Assembly: GCA_900491605.1 (NCBI GenBank) | Contig: UESW01001510.1 | Location: 284,360 to 348,359 of the forward strand | Source: Calamus simplicifolius | Taxonomy: Eukaryota; Streptophyta; Magnoliopsida; Arecales; Arecaceae | Length of the DNA stretch: 64,000 nucleotides | Direction of reading: 5' to 3' | In this document: positions 10,207 to 21,780 of the stretch, in pieces | Layout of the letters: each line of letters opens with the position of its first letter | Numbering within the stretch: the first letter of the stretch is position 1 | Position numbers and translations under genes: made by a program | The notes under the pieces: generated by a model | The model's database searches: none | Told to the model about the DNA's origin: nothing | The model's input: only the letters and a program-made list of their open reading frames with translations

Positions 10207-13115
10207 ATGGTGAGTCCTAGCGACATGGTTTCAGAGATTGTTGCCAAGGATTTGGGGAGAATGCGCCAGAAGTATGGCATTCCCTCGGATGTCATTCTGC
10301 GGTTGCCGGAGCCCGAGCATTGGGTCTCGCAAGAGCTGGAGCGTAGAATCTTTCTTTATGAAGATAGCCTGAAGGCAGGCCTCTGGTTTCCCCTTCATCC
10401 CTTAGCGAAAGAGATCATGAGATTTTATAACATCTACCCGACAATGGTGGCTCCTAACAGCTGGCGGAGTATCATCGGGTTTATCTCGATGTGTAACCGG
10501 GTTCAGGTAATAGCAACTCTGTCCCTGTTCCATTGTTACCATCTGATGTCCGGGAGGAACTCGGAGTGGTCCTATATCGGACATCGGAGGTCATTTAGGA
10601 TGATCATGGATAAGCCGTCATCCATAAAGGAATGGAAGGTTCGATTCTTTATCACCGAAGGGAACATCGGTTCTGGCTTCCCGCGGGGTTGGGGAAACCC
10701 TGTTAGGGATATGGAGGTGCATTCAGCCTTATTCAAACAGGAGAAGGAGGACCTAGGGGTCCTTCTTGATGGTCAAGTGTTCTCGGCTAATGTCTTACTA
10801 TCAGAGGAGGCCCTTTTTGCTGTCGGGCTTAGCCCTATTGACACGCAAGGTAAGTCCTCCCCCTTCCTTTGACTTCACTCGAGCAAGTGTATCTCGGTTT
10901 GATTATTCGCCCACTACGCTTGCAGCCAAGAAATACGCACTGGTGGGCCACATAAAGAAGGAGTTGGGCAAGCGCCCGAGAGAGACTAGTAGCGGGGAAA
11001 GACGCAAGCCTGAAAAGAGGTTCATCTTTCTGAGGAGCGCTCACCAGAGATAGTGGACAGAAAAGAGGATGTGGGAGTGCCGGCGACGAGAGAGGGGTTC
11101 TCTCAGTTGGGAGAAGAAGCAATAGTCATGACAGAGGAGCAGAGAGCGGAGGGGGACTCAGATAGGGTTGCCGAGATCCCTTGTCCTTTGGTGGTGGAGA
11201 TAGTGGATAGCCCAGACGAGGCTCCATCGGAAGTTCAGGGTGAGCCTACCATTGAAGGGCCTCCTTTGGAGGGATTAAAGGGTGGTGACGTTGGGCCAAT
11301 GGTAACGGAGGCTCGGGAGGAGTTTCCTGCTGGAGAGCTTCCTCCTGAGGAGGTTAGAGCAGCTAGTGAACATATTAAGGCTTCGATGGAGCTTACTGGG
11401 GAGGAGCAGGTGCCGATGATTGAAAAAGGACCTTTGGGTCAAGAAAGAGGATAGGATGATAACCTTCCAGCCGAAGCTTCTCCCACTGAAGCCTCGGGAA
11501 CATTGGTGCCTGGGCTGGCCGAGGTATCCGAGGAGTCGCAGGCCAGACTTTTACTGAAGGAGGCCATGAGATTGAAGGCTTCTCAATCTGAGGTTGCCCG
11601 GACTGATCCCTCAGATGGGCAGCCTGGTAGTTTGGACCCGGCTATCGAGGAGGCATTCTCTGCTCTGATGAGGTCGGCATTGTATCTGAGCGCGGGTCCC
11701 TTGATGAACGAGTTTGCAGACTTGGATCTTATCGACGCCGCATTCGGTCAGCGGAATGTGGCGAAGGATGTTCATCTTCTTCCTGAAATCAACAATTCCA
11801 CCCTCATGAAGCTAGCTAGGTCTTACACCTCCTGGGTGAGTTGCTATTCTAGAGTAGTGGGTGCTTTCTAGTTAACTTGATCGCGCTTTCTTATTTGGGT
11901 TTTGTTTCACAGAGCGCTCTGATCACTAGAGCACTGTGCTGGCGCTTGAGCCTGGTGACAGGGGCCAGCGTCTAGGCCAAGAGAGTCAGTACTGAGCTCC
12001 GATTGCGAGCAGAGGCGTTTGATAAATTTGAGCGAGTTCTGGACACCGCCAACAAGAACTTGGCAAGGGCGAGGGGATTGCATCAGGCCGCCCTCGACGA
12101 CGCATCCAAATTAAGGCTCGAAGTTAAGGAGCTACGTGGGCTTGAGCGAGGTACGAAGAAGTATGCTCGGAGTTATCACAGGTCACATTCAGATATGCTG
12201 AAGAAATGAAAACTGCTAAGAAACAGTTCGATGAAAGTCGAGACAGGCTGAGGAGAGAAGCTGCCGAGGAGATGAATCGCCTGAACAGAATGCTTGGTGA
12301 GTCAGAGGAGAAGATCCGGCAGCTGCAACACTGTGTTATCGCTAGGGACGATAGGATCAAATGGCATCAGGAGAAAGTGGCCAAGCTTGACAACGAGCTC
12401 TCTTAGTCCAGGGAAGAAGCTAACCGCAGGCAGTCGAGGATTAATGATCTCAAGGATAGGATCAAGCAGGTTAAGGCCGACAAGCTGAGGACCTTCAGCG
12501 AGGTCGAGGAATTAACCAGGAGATTAGCTCGGCAGGAGGAGGAGGTATGATATCATCTTTTAATCTTCCCATCGGCTCATTGTTGTATCGGCTAACCCTG
12601 TGTTTGCAAATGGAGAAGGCGAGGCTCGAGGGCCAAGGTCAATTAGAAAGCCTGCAAGGAGAACTGGTATCGAGTCATCAGAGGAGCTCGGAGCTCGAAG
12701 GGCGAGTCGTTGAGACCGAGGAGCAAATCGCCTCACTCCGGAGCCAAGTTGTCGAGGCTGAAAGGCATCGCGCCATACTTTGGGGTGAACAAAATGCAAC
12801 CTGTGCCGAGGCCTTTCAGCTTGGCACGGAGGAGGTCCGAACCAGAATATCTCAGGAGCATCCGGAATGGGACCTCTCCTTTTTGATGTTGAACCCTTTG
12901 AGGCCTATACCCCGGGGGCTGAAGAAGTCGAGTATGAAGATATCTCAGACGTCGATCTTGATGCTATTTTGGTTTCTACTAAGGCCACGGTTCCCGAAGG
13001 ATACTCCAAGCTTGCCGCCGAAGGAACGACGACTTTTGAAGTGGGCGAAACGAGCCAAGCCTCCCCGAATGTTGCTGAGGATACTGCTGGGACTGATCCA
13101 ACCCCTGATCCTTGA
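10207..13115 (+). pseudogene. Antisense extra gene of gypsy A ('putative gypsy type transposon' protein)
   Basis: A multi-exon gene on the strand opposite to gypsy A's pol. Exon 1 (10207-10849, about 214 codons) resembles the plant 'putative gypsy type transposon' domain (Transposase_28), with NSWRSIIGFISMCNRVQ and SIKEWKVRFFI blocks. Intron 1 is 10850-10925 (GTAAGT...TTGCAG), and exon 2 resumes in phase with AKKYALVGHIKKELGKRP. Intron 2 is about 11836-11912 (GTGAGT...TTTCACAG). The later exons (11913-12544 and about 12610-13115) are rich in heptad-like E/K/R/L and probably form coiled coil, ending in an acidic tail. Damage includes stops at 11051-11053 and 11452-11454, a shift near 12190, a shift near 12870, and a GCAA in place of the expected GCAG acceptor at 12606-12609. 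The function is unknown. The chosen start has the best homology-like context. Confidence 0.78.
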
Positions 13116-13850
13116 GGGTCGTTTGTGTATTTTTTGCCTTTCAGACTTGTGCCCTGATTGAAATTTATGATGAACGAGTTTTTTTACCTCTATTTGTTTG
13201 TCTTTTTGGCTGATCTTTTACCTTAAGTTTTCTTCCGACTACGAACAAATTATAACTCATTCGCGCTCTTAGGTCGGTTGAATTCAGGCTAGAATAAGCG
13301 TCTCGGTCGAGGCCGAGATATAAGGATTACCTAGTTTGTCCGAAGTAAAGAATGGGCATGCTCGGCCGAGGCATAAAATGGTCCGGTGCTGCTGAGGAAC
13401 ATAGTTCCGGTCCCGCTCGGAGCGGGTAAGGGAATTTGTCCCGCTGAAGTATTGGATAGTTCAACTTGAAATGGTCGAGAATCGCAGGGGTATTCTGGTT
13501 AGAGCCGAGGTTAGAGAGTTCGGCTCGCTCAAAGTGGAGAAATGGGCATGTTTTCAGCCGGGCACATGAAGTAGCTTTATTAAAGAGTACTTCGCCCTTG
13601 TCAAGGGCATTTACTTCGTTGGCCTTTTCCAATGCAGGTCCTTTTAGTGTACGTGATAAGCAATCGATCACCATTGGATGGCGCCGTTTTCAGAGGGGAT
13701 TTTTCAGGCCTACCCGTATCCCAATGACCTGCAGCTGATCTCATGCATTTAAGGTTTTTGATTCGAGATCAGGGGGAGATCCCTTGCCTTTCGTCACGGC
13801 TTGGGAAACGCATTTGGCGCACCTCGGAAAGTGATCCGCTTCTTTTGCCC
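13116..13850. other. Spacer with CTCGG/CCGAG words, no gene
   Basis: Downstream of the antisense gene lies a T-rich, 3'-UTR-like stretch (about 13150-13240), then sequence with GGTCGAGGCCGAG and GCTCGGCCGAGG words like those in the LTR and tandem arrays of element A. Open frames here on both strands lack recognisable similarity. Confidence 0.45.
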
Positions 13851-13901
13851 TCCCAGGTAGCAATGGGGTATGGTGTTTCAAATTTTGAGGGCTTATTTGC
13901 C

Positions 13902-13909
13902 TATAAATT
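13902..13909 (+). promoter_or_regulatory. Candidate TATA box of a second antisense unit in gypsy A
   Basis: TATAAATT in GCCTATAAATTGGGG lies about 140 bases upstream of the plus-strand ORF whose ATGs are at 14018 and 14051. Its context (GC-rich before, CT/GT-rich after) is promoter-like. Support is motif and position only. Confidence 0.45.
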
Positions 13910-14226
13910 GGGGAGAACGGGCCGTGTTAGGCTATCTCTTAGGACTTTGTTCTTCTGTGGAAGTTATCATGATGTTTGTGTATCTGAGGTTGAGAGTGGA
14001 GAGACTGAGTTCTCCTTTTGCAAGTCGACTTTCCCCAGATAGCTGGGGTGATGAAGAAGCTGCTGAAGAGCAGACCGTCCTCGAGGGAGGAGTTTCGAAG
14101 ATCATATAAGAGTGCACGAGAGGTCCGCAGAGATCATATGGGGAGTGCACGTATGCGCTCGCTGTGTGTCCTTTGCCACTTGCCATGGGGACCGTTGGAA
14201 ATGCAAAACATGCATATCCCCATGGT

Positions 14227-15857
14227 TGTTGGATTACGGAATGGAAAATCCCAATCTAATTGGAATAAAATGGTAGCGGAAACAAAATAAATCTATTCCA
14301 TAACCCATCAAGGATCACATGTGTTTCATAAAAATGAAAGAAGGATAAACAAAAAACATTACCTTTTGTTGATCAGTATAAATCCGTCTGTTCTTGTATT
14401 AGATTTGCTCGGATCTTCAAAGGTGCTGCCTTCAGAAAGACGACCACCCTCTACAAGTATCCACACACGAACGGAAACCAAATAGTTTTTGAATGCTAGT
14501 TCAACAAGTCAATTTTTACAAAAACGAACCATCGTTTCCAACTCTCTGCTTATCTATTTTAAGGCAAAAGGCACAACCCTTCAAATGCCCCAATAGACAC
14601 AACCTTTCAAATGCCCCAACAGACATGACCTTTCAAATGCCCAATGGACTTTAAAACGTATATATCATATATATACAAGTCTTCTAGGAATTTTGGTTAA
14701 CTAGGATTTTAATTGATATTTATTTAAAACTCTTTTTAAATAATGACAATTTAAATCCTTGTCCTTACCAAATAAGGAATATATATATATATATATATAT
14801 ATAAAACCAAAAAACCTTTATGGATTATTTCCTTATCCAATAAGGAAATATAACAAATTAATTACTTGTCATAATTTAAATTATAAATTTAAATTTTTCA
14901 AAATTAAACTCGAATCTAAATGATAACTAATTATTATTTATAATTTAAAATAATCTCATCATTTTAAATTACTATAGAGAGTAACAAACCGTAACCATTA
15001 TTGTCCATTCTTAGTGTGCAACCCTATAGGTTCAATTAACGTTGGCAGTAGGCCTAAATCACATTTTGATCCTATAAGTCATAAGCGGCCTCTAGCAAGA
15101 CATTATGACTACCCAAGTTAAATGAAAAGCTCATGTTTCGAGACAACCTTAAAGTAGCTATTGACATAATCCTTTTATCACATGATATCTTGATAGAATA
15201 TAAGGCATGGATAAAGTCAACCTTATATCTCTCTATCTTTAATTTCTCGAAACCCAATTAGACTGACTAAATAAATGATATTGATCTCTATCAATTCATT
15301 TGAGCACGGCCATGCATTTCTCAGTCTCAATCATCGAGGGGCCCAGAGATATCTCTCTTATAATAAGAGGGACAAATTCCATCTTAATTACTCATATCTC
15401 ACTACATGATTCGTATTATGTTCAAGCATAATCTTTATAATCATCCGGTTAAAGACAACGTTTGATTATGTCAAAACATAATATTCCTCATGTTGAGAAC
15501 TATAGCAATCTCAGGTCTAAGGATTTAATGACACAACTACTAGAGATTAACTTATGATTTTGACCCATGTATTAATCTCAAGGTGGGTCTTGTCCAATAT
15601 TGTTCTCAACAAATACATATAAATATGATTTGTATCTCATACACATATTCATCCCATGAATATCAATCAAATTTCATACTAATCTTAATTTATTGTTACT
15701 CCCACAACAATAACCGATTAGGAACATTTAGAATAATTAATAATATTATTCAAGGACATTATTATATAATAAACATGCAAATTATGATAATAGTAAATGC
15801 TCATAAATACTCAAAATACCATGTCCATACAATAGGCCTAGGGCACTATTACTAACA
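14227..15857 (-). repeat. 3' LTR of copia 3
   Basis: A 1631-bp LTR with TGTTGGATTACGG at one end and ATTACTAACA at the other (plus strand). It is bordered inside by the polypurine tract, which on the minus strand reads GTGCAAGTGGGAGAT (15858-15872). It is AT-rich, with a (TA)n run near 14779-14803. The flanking ATGGT (14222-14226) would be the left half of a target duplication whose partner is lost. Confidence 0.85.
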
Positions 15858-15872
15858 ATCTCCCACTTGCAC

Positions 15873-17640
15873 TAGGCCCACTCATCAATGTATCTAATAC
15901 CTATGAACCTAGCATGACGATCATGCTTTGCTTGTGGTAGAGGCTTAGTCAATGGATCAGCAACATTGTCATCTATTGGAACTCTGCATATTTTTACGTC
16001 ATCTCTCTCAATGATTTCTCGAATGAGATAATAATGCCTAAGAATATGTTTGGATCACTGATGTGACCTAAGTTCCTTTGCTTGTGCGATAACACCATTA
16101 TTGTCACAATGAACATCAATAGGATTTGTGATGCTAGGAACCACTCCAAGGTCAGTAATGAACTTCTTGATCCAAACTGCTTCCTTTGCTGCATCAGATG
16201 CTGCTATGTATTCAGCTTCAGTTGTAGAATCAGTAACAGTGCTTTGCTTCAAACTTTTCTAGCTAATAGCACCACCATTTAAACAAAACATATCCTAACT
16301 GCGATCAGAAATTATCTTTGTCAGATTGAAAGCTTGCATCTATGTAACCACTTACAACCAGATCGTCTTCCAATCCGCCATACACCAAGAACACATCTTT
16401 AGATCTTCTTAGATACTTAAGAATGTTCTTGACAGCCATCCAGTGACTCTCACCGGGATCTGACTGGTATCTACTCATTATGCTTAAAGCATAAGAGACA
16501 TCTAGTCTAGTGCACAACATAGCATACATGATAGATCCTATTGCTGAAGCATAAGGAATCTTACTCATGCGCTCTCGCTCATCTTTTGTATTAGGACACT
16601 GAGATTTGCTAAGTGTAATACCATGAGACATAGGCAAGTATCATCTCTTGAAATCTTGCATACTGAACCTTTTTAGTACTTTGTCTATGTAAGTACTTTG
16701 ACTTAGACCAATCAGCCTCTTAGATATATCTCTATAGATCTTTATCCCTAGGATATAGGCAGCTTCGCCTAAGTCTTTCATTGAGAAACATTTCCCTAAC
16801 CAAGACTTGACACTCTGCAAGGTAGGGATATCATTCCCAATGAGTAAAATGTCATCAACATATAAGACCAAAAATACAATGGTGCTCCCACTAACTTTCT
16901 TGTAAACACAAGGTTCATCTTCATTTTTGATAAATCCAAACTCTTTGACTGATTCATCAAAACAAAGATTCCAACTCCGAGAAGCCTGCTTCAAACCATA
17001 AATGGATCTTTGAAGCTTGCATACTTTACTAGAATTCTCAGGTTGTACAAAACCCTCAGGTTGTGTCATGTACACATCCTCAAGTAAGTTTCCATTAAGA
17101 AACACAGTTTTAACATCCATTTGCCAAATCTCATAGTCATAATATGCAGCAATGGCAATGAGAATTCTAATAGACTTAAGCATGGCTACAGGTGAAAAAG
17201 TTTCATCATAGTCTATGCCATGAGTTTGTTTGAAACCTTTTGCAACTAGCCTTGCTTTGTAAGTATGCACTTTACCATCCATGTCAGTTTTCTTTTTGAA
17301 AACCCATTTCCACCCAATGGTCTTTGTACCTTCAGGTGGCTCAATCAAGGTCCATACTTGATTATCATACATGGATTGGATTTTAGACTTCATGGCCTCT
17401 AACCATTTCTTAGAGTCTGGATCTAACATAGCCTCTTGATAGGTAGTAGGTTCATTTTGATTCACTAACAATACATCACGATTATCAGTTACAAGAAATC
17501 CATATCTCTCAGGCTCATGATGTATCCTATCAGATCTACGTAATTTTTGTGCTACATGTGTTGTGTCAACAATGGTTTGTTGACTTTAAGCATCCACAGG
17601 CGGTTCAATGTTATCTTTTGGTTCTCGAATTTCTTCGAGT
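15873..17640 (-). pseudogene. Copia 3 reverse transcriptase and RNase H (broken)
   Basis: The main RT block (17471-16641) carries GWKWVFKKK, KARLVAKGF, QMDVKTVFLNG, YGLKQASRSWN and the catalytic YVDDILLIG. A TGA after FSMQDFKR interrupts before PMSHGITLSKSQCP (16637-16305). The RNase H part is shifted but still shows DASF, TTEAEYIAASDAAKEAVW and CDNNGVIAQ (16252-16055). A TAA in the linker at about 17587 separates the RT from the integrase side. It would convert element RNA to DNA in the cytoplasmic particle. At least three lesions make it inactive as read. Confidence 0.9.
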
Positions 17641-19106
17641 TATACCTTGCTCCTACTAGTTTCTTTAGAAATAAATTCCTTTTCTAGAAAGACACCATTC
17701 CGAGCAACAAACACTTTATTCTCAATGGGATTGTAAAAGTAGTATCCTTTAGTCTCTTTAGGATACCACACAAAAAAACATTTGTCAGACTTGGGTTCCA
17801 GCTTATTTGAAACTTGACATTTTACATAAGCTTCACAACCCCAAATCTTAAGAAAAGACAAACTGAGCTTTTTACCAGTCAACATCTTATATGACGTCTT
17901 TTCAACCGCTTTGGTTGGAACTCGATTTAGTGTGAATGCAGCTGTTGCAAGTGCATAACCCCAAAAGGTAAGTGGAAGATCCGTTAGACTCATCATAGAT
18001 CGAACCATATCTAATAAAGTTCGATTCCTTCTTTCAGACACACCATTCCATTGTGGTGTTCCAGGAGGAGTTAGTTGTGGAATGATTCCATAACTTCTAA
18101 GATGGTCATAAAAATCTCGGCTCAAATATTTTCCACCTCGGTCAGATCAAAGTGCCTTGATTGTTTTACCAAGTTGGTTTTGTACTTCATTTTGAAAAGA
18201 TTTGAACATTTCAAATGATTCAGATTTGTGTCTCATCAAGTAGACATAACCATATCTACTAAAGTCATCAGTAAATATAATGAAGTACTTGTAACCTCCT
18301 TTGGCATCTAAACTTACTGGTCCACATACATCTGTATGCATTAGGCCCAATAATTCATTGGCCCTTTCACTGTGTCCAGTAAAGGGATCCTTTGTCATCT
18401 TACCCAATAGACAAGACTCACATGTATCATATGATTCAAAATCAAATGAGTTCAAAAGTCCATCTTGATGGAGTTTTGATATGCATTTCTCATTTATATG
18501 GCCAAATCGACAATGCCAAAGATAGGTTGAATTTAAGTCATTGGACTTAAATTTCTTGGTAGTTATGTTATAAATAGAAGAATTGTTGGATTTTTGAAGA
18601 TTCAAAACATAAAGACCATCTAGTAATTCAGCATTTGCATAGAATATGTCTTTATGATAAATGGAGCAATTATTATTCTTAATAATAAAAGAAAAACCAC
18701 CATTATCCAAACAAGAAACTAAAATAATATTCCTACACATTGTAGGAACATAAAAGGAATTGTTCAAAACTAACAAAAGCCCACTGGACAAAGAAAGTTC
18801 GTAACTTCCTACAGCTAAAGCAGCAACTTTTGCTCCATTGCATACTCGAAGATCAACTTCGGGCAAAGAAAGTTCGTAACTTCCTACAGCTAAAGTAGCA
18901 ACTTTTGCTTCATTGCCTACTTGAAGATCAACTTCACCCTTCTTCAGTTGTCTACTCCTTTTAAACCCCTGCACATTTGTGCAAATGTGAGATCCACATC
19001 CAGTATCTAATACCCAAGAACTAGAATGAGAAAAATTAATCTCTATAACATAAATACCTGAAGAACCGGTCTCACCAGTCTTCTTCTTCTTCTTTAGATC
19101 CTCCAA
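17640..19106 (-). pseudogene. Copia 3 protease, GAG-pre-integrase and integrase (one internal TGA)
   Basis: A long frame with the aspartic protease active site WVLDTGCGSHIC (about 19010), the zinc-binding GAG-pre-integrase segment (LWHCRFGHINEKCISKLH, CESCLLGKM) and the integrase core: D in MHTDVCGP, D in SDRGGKY, E in NGVSERRNRT. It is open from 19106 to 17640 apart from one TGA at 18147-18149, just before SDRGGKY, where related proteins have an arginine. The stop is therefore probably a CGA-to-TGA change. The protease contains a 25-residue tandem duplication, listed separately. Confidence 0.9.
18791..18940. repeat. 75-bp in-frame tandem duplication inside copia 3 protease
   Basis: The sequence beginning AAGAAAGTTCGTAACTTCC recurs 75 bases later (18791 and 18866), giving two 25-residue copies, each containing EVDL(R/Q)V and AVGSYELSL. 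The copies differ by only a few substitutions, and the frame is preserved. Confidence 0.9.
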
Positions 19107-19911
19107 ATATAGCTTGCAGTTTCTCTTCCAATGATCAGGTTCATTGCAAAAGAAACAGACGCCCTCCTTTGGGGCTTTAGCCTTGGGTTTAGGATTGGGC
19201 TTGGGTTAGCATTGGACTTTCCAGCCCTTCCCTTACCCTTTCCTTTTCTTTTCTTCATAAGACCCTTTCCCCTTTGAACCATCAGAACATGGCCAGTCTT
19301 GCACTTAATATTCTGTTCAGCAGTTTTAAGCATCGTATGCAGCTCAAAAATTGATTTGTCCATTTCATTCATGTTATAGTTCATGATAAACTGGTCATAA
19401 CTATCAGGAAGTGAATTTAGGATCAAATCTATTGCCAACTCTTAGCTCAATGGAAATCCAAGCCTATCAAGGTGCTCAATATAGCCTTTCATTTTCAATA
19501 CATGAGCACTAACTGAAGCACCCTCAGCCATTTTGCAAGAGTGCAATGCCTTGGTAGTATCATACCTTTCTTGCCTTGCTTGTTGCTGGAACATTTCCTT
19601 TAGATTGACAATCATATCATAAGTTTCCATGTTTTCTAAATCTTTATGAAGTTCAGAACTCATGATAGCTAGCATCAAGCATGCAACATCAATAGAGTCA
19701 TTATGATGCTTCTCATAAGCATTCTTTCCAGCTCTAGAAGCATTATCGGCTAGTTTTCAGGGTGAGGTTGATCCAGGACATAAAGCTTCCTTTCTTGTTT
19801 GAGAACAATTCTCAAATTTTGAAACCAGTCAAGGAAGTTAGTCCTAGTAAGTTTGTCCTTCGCAAGGATTGATCGCAGTGACATAGTAGAATTGTTATCA
19901 TGGTTGGCCAT
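19094..19911 (-). pseudogene. Copia 3 gag (broken)
   Basis: The likely start is at 19911 (MANHDNNSTM on the minus strand). Fragments at 19678-19442 (MMLAIMSSELHKDLENM...) and 19438-19094 (LPDSYDQFIMNYNMNEMDKS) match the retrotransposon gag (UBN2-type) capsid region. A lysine-rich segment and a zinc-knuckle-like CxxC remnant (SFAMNLIIGRE shadow near 19140) follow. A stop at about 19442 and shifts near 19210 and 19750 break the frame. Confidence 0.78.
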
Positions 19912-20905
19912 CTACAATAAATGCAAAGTTCGTTAAGTATTTTGATTATGAAAAACTCCCACTAAATTAACAACCCTCAATAATAAAATCATATTAATTT
20001 AGTGAGCTAAGATCCATATTTATACTCAACTTTAAGTCAGCTTTGGCATGATACTTAAAATTAAGTTTTTTTAGGTAGGTAACTCTTACCAATCGAAACT
20101 CATGCAACTCTTAGAAATTTATGGGATTTTGACATCATATGTCTCGGCATGTTTAAATCCCATCTCATGCCATTAGGCCCAAAACCGTTTTGATAACCTA
20201 ATTAAGTTAAACCATTTTTAAACATATGGGTAGCACCATTACCCATCTTGTCTCACTAATGTAACCTAATGTACTTCTACTTTGGTAGAACCCACATTAA
20301 GGTGATAAAAGCCTTGACAAGTGTTTAAATATGGATGGCATGTCAACTTAAAATTTTATGTGAGGGATCTAGATAGATTTTATCATGCATTTAGTATCAC
20401 ATACTCATTGATATCATCATACATAGCATCTCATACATGTATATAATAAACGTGTCATAGTATGACCTTATCTAGATTGATCTTCATAAGCCAATATGAA
20501 GATCAATGGTCAATCCTAGGTAATAATGAGCAACACCATAATGTCTACTTGACCGTCATCTTGTGCATAGACACCTAGCTCCTCCATCACCATGGTTAGA
20601 TTGCATGACTTTAAATGGCTTGCTTTGTGTTCTTGTTTTATTGTAATTAATAAACAAATACTACTAAAAGTAAAAAAAAATTTACAATGAAACAAAATGG
20701 CACACAGGCCATATTTAATAATTACAACCCTTGTAAAAGAATAATAAAAATATGCCAATCATATTGGTCACAAGACCATACCATGCACCATACAAAGCAA
20801 CACACCATGCAAAACATATCATGTTATCATATAGCATATACATATTGCACTAAAGAAAATATGTAATAATAGGCGTGTTGTTTAAAACCAATTAAATTTA
20901 CTTCG
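19912..20905 (-). other. Copia 3 untranslated leader, no gene
   Basis: About 1 kb of AT-rich sequence upstream (minus sense) of gag. It contains no recognisable coding region and no TGGTATCAGAGC-type primer-binding site, consistent with deletion of the 5' LTR junction. A small minus-strand frame at 20758-20516 has no recognisable similarity. Confidence 0.55.
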
Positions 20906-21172
20906 AAAGGGTCCAGCAGATCGGAGGGAGTCTAGTCCCAAGAAGGGAGCTTCTTGAGCGCCTCAATGTTATTAATGATCCTTTTCGACGAGTGGCGGAA
21001 TTCTTCATTTCCCGCAAGCGCCCACTGAGGTGATGACGTGCGGCGAGTTTCTGCGAGTTAAAATTAATGGCCCAGGCGATCGAAATACTCGCAAGTAGTA
21101 GTTTAAATATGGATGGGGGATGCCATCATTAATCACATCTCCTGTTGGCCTTCCTAAACTCAGGATAGCGGG

Positions 21173-21415
21173 ATGGCTTTTGAGGATGGAGGGAGATCTG
21201 CTGGAGCGCCAGATAGCGGCAGTAGTGGCCACGGGGGGCGCCATAGGGGCCGCACTACGGTGACCTTCGATGGGGAGGTCTTGGCGTTGCTGTTCGTGGA
21301 CCGCGAACAACTTCAGAGGGCGGATGAGCGATATTTGGCTGTTTCTACGATAGAAATCGAGCTCCTTCGTCGGGCCAATAGCCGACTGGAGGGGCAAGTA
21401 GCATCCCTTCAATGA
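21173..21415 (+). CDS. Small basic/acidic ORF antisense to gypsy A pol
   Basis: An 80-codon frame starts MAFEDGGRSAGAP and ends in a leucine/arginine-rich helix (ELLRRANSRLEGQVASLQ) that could form coiled coil. It lies between the second antisense ORF and the tandem arrays, on the strand opposite to integrase. The ATG follows GATAGCGGG. I recognise no family. It may be an exon of the second antisense unit or chance. It is open throughout, which is unusual in this element. Confidence 0.35.
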   Translation: MAFEDGGRSAGAPDSGSSGHGGRHRGRTTVTFDGEVLALLFVDREQLQRADERYLAVSTIEIELLRRANSRLEGQVASLQ

Positions 21416-21616
21416 TAGATTGCCGAGTCAGCTCAGCGCGGGTAGGGCTCGGCAGCTCCTAAAGAAGATGATAAGCCTCAGTGAGGGCTCATGTATCTTT
21501 TTCTTTCTTTTTTGCTTTTTGTGATGAATGAAAAAGAGGATTTTCGCAACTTTTGTGTTTGTTGTTATCTCCAAAATGTTTGTTTTTATCACACGGTCTT
21601 GGCCAAGATTTTTGAT

Positions 21617-21760
21617 AAGTGACGCACTTTGGCTGCAGCCGAGGCTTTTAACAAGTAATGCACTTCGGCTTTGGCCGAGGCTTTTAATAAGTAACACACT
21701 TCGGCTTTGGCCGAGGCTTTTAATAAGTAACGCACTTCGGCTTTGGCTGAGCCTTTTATT
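21617..21760. repeat. 36-bp tandem repeat in gypsy A
   Basis: The word AAGTAACGCACTTCGG (and variants) recurs at 21617, 21653, 21689 and 21725, giving a 36-bp unit that also carries GGCCGAGGCTTTTAA. It lies in the region between integrase and the antisense ORFs. Confidence 0.88.
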
Positions 21761-21780
21761 CTTCGGTGCTGGCCGAGGCT

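Larger units (their letters stand above)
14227..20905 (-). mobile_element. Ty1/copia element 3, lacking its 5' LTR
   Basis: The element reads right to left: a leader, then gag, protease, GAG-pre-integrase, integrase, RT and RNase H, then a polypurine tract and one LTR (14227-15857). This order (integrase before RT) defines Ty1/copia. No copy of the LTR is found at the right end, where the element stops at about 20905 and gypsy A resumes, so the 5' LTR has been lost. The right boundary is approximate. The clade is not assigned with confidence. Confidence 0.88.
14018..21033 (+). pseudogene. Second small antisense ORF of gypsy A, split by copia 3
   Basis: The plus-strand frame starting at 14018 (or 14051, MKKLLKSRPSSREEF) is rich in R/K/S and runs to the copia 3 insertion at 14227. 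On the other side of that insertion the host resumes at about 20906. An open frame there reads RVQQIGGSLVPRRELLERL and RRVAEFFISRKRPLR up to the TGA at 21031-21033. The two halves are both basic and helical-looking and lie at matching positions, so I infer one ORF interrupted by the insertion. I recognise no family. The exact join cannot be read because the copia 5' LTR is missing. Confidence 0.4.
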
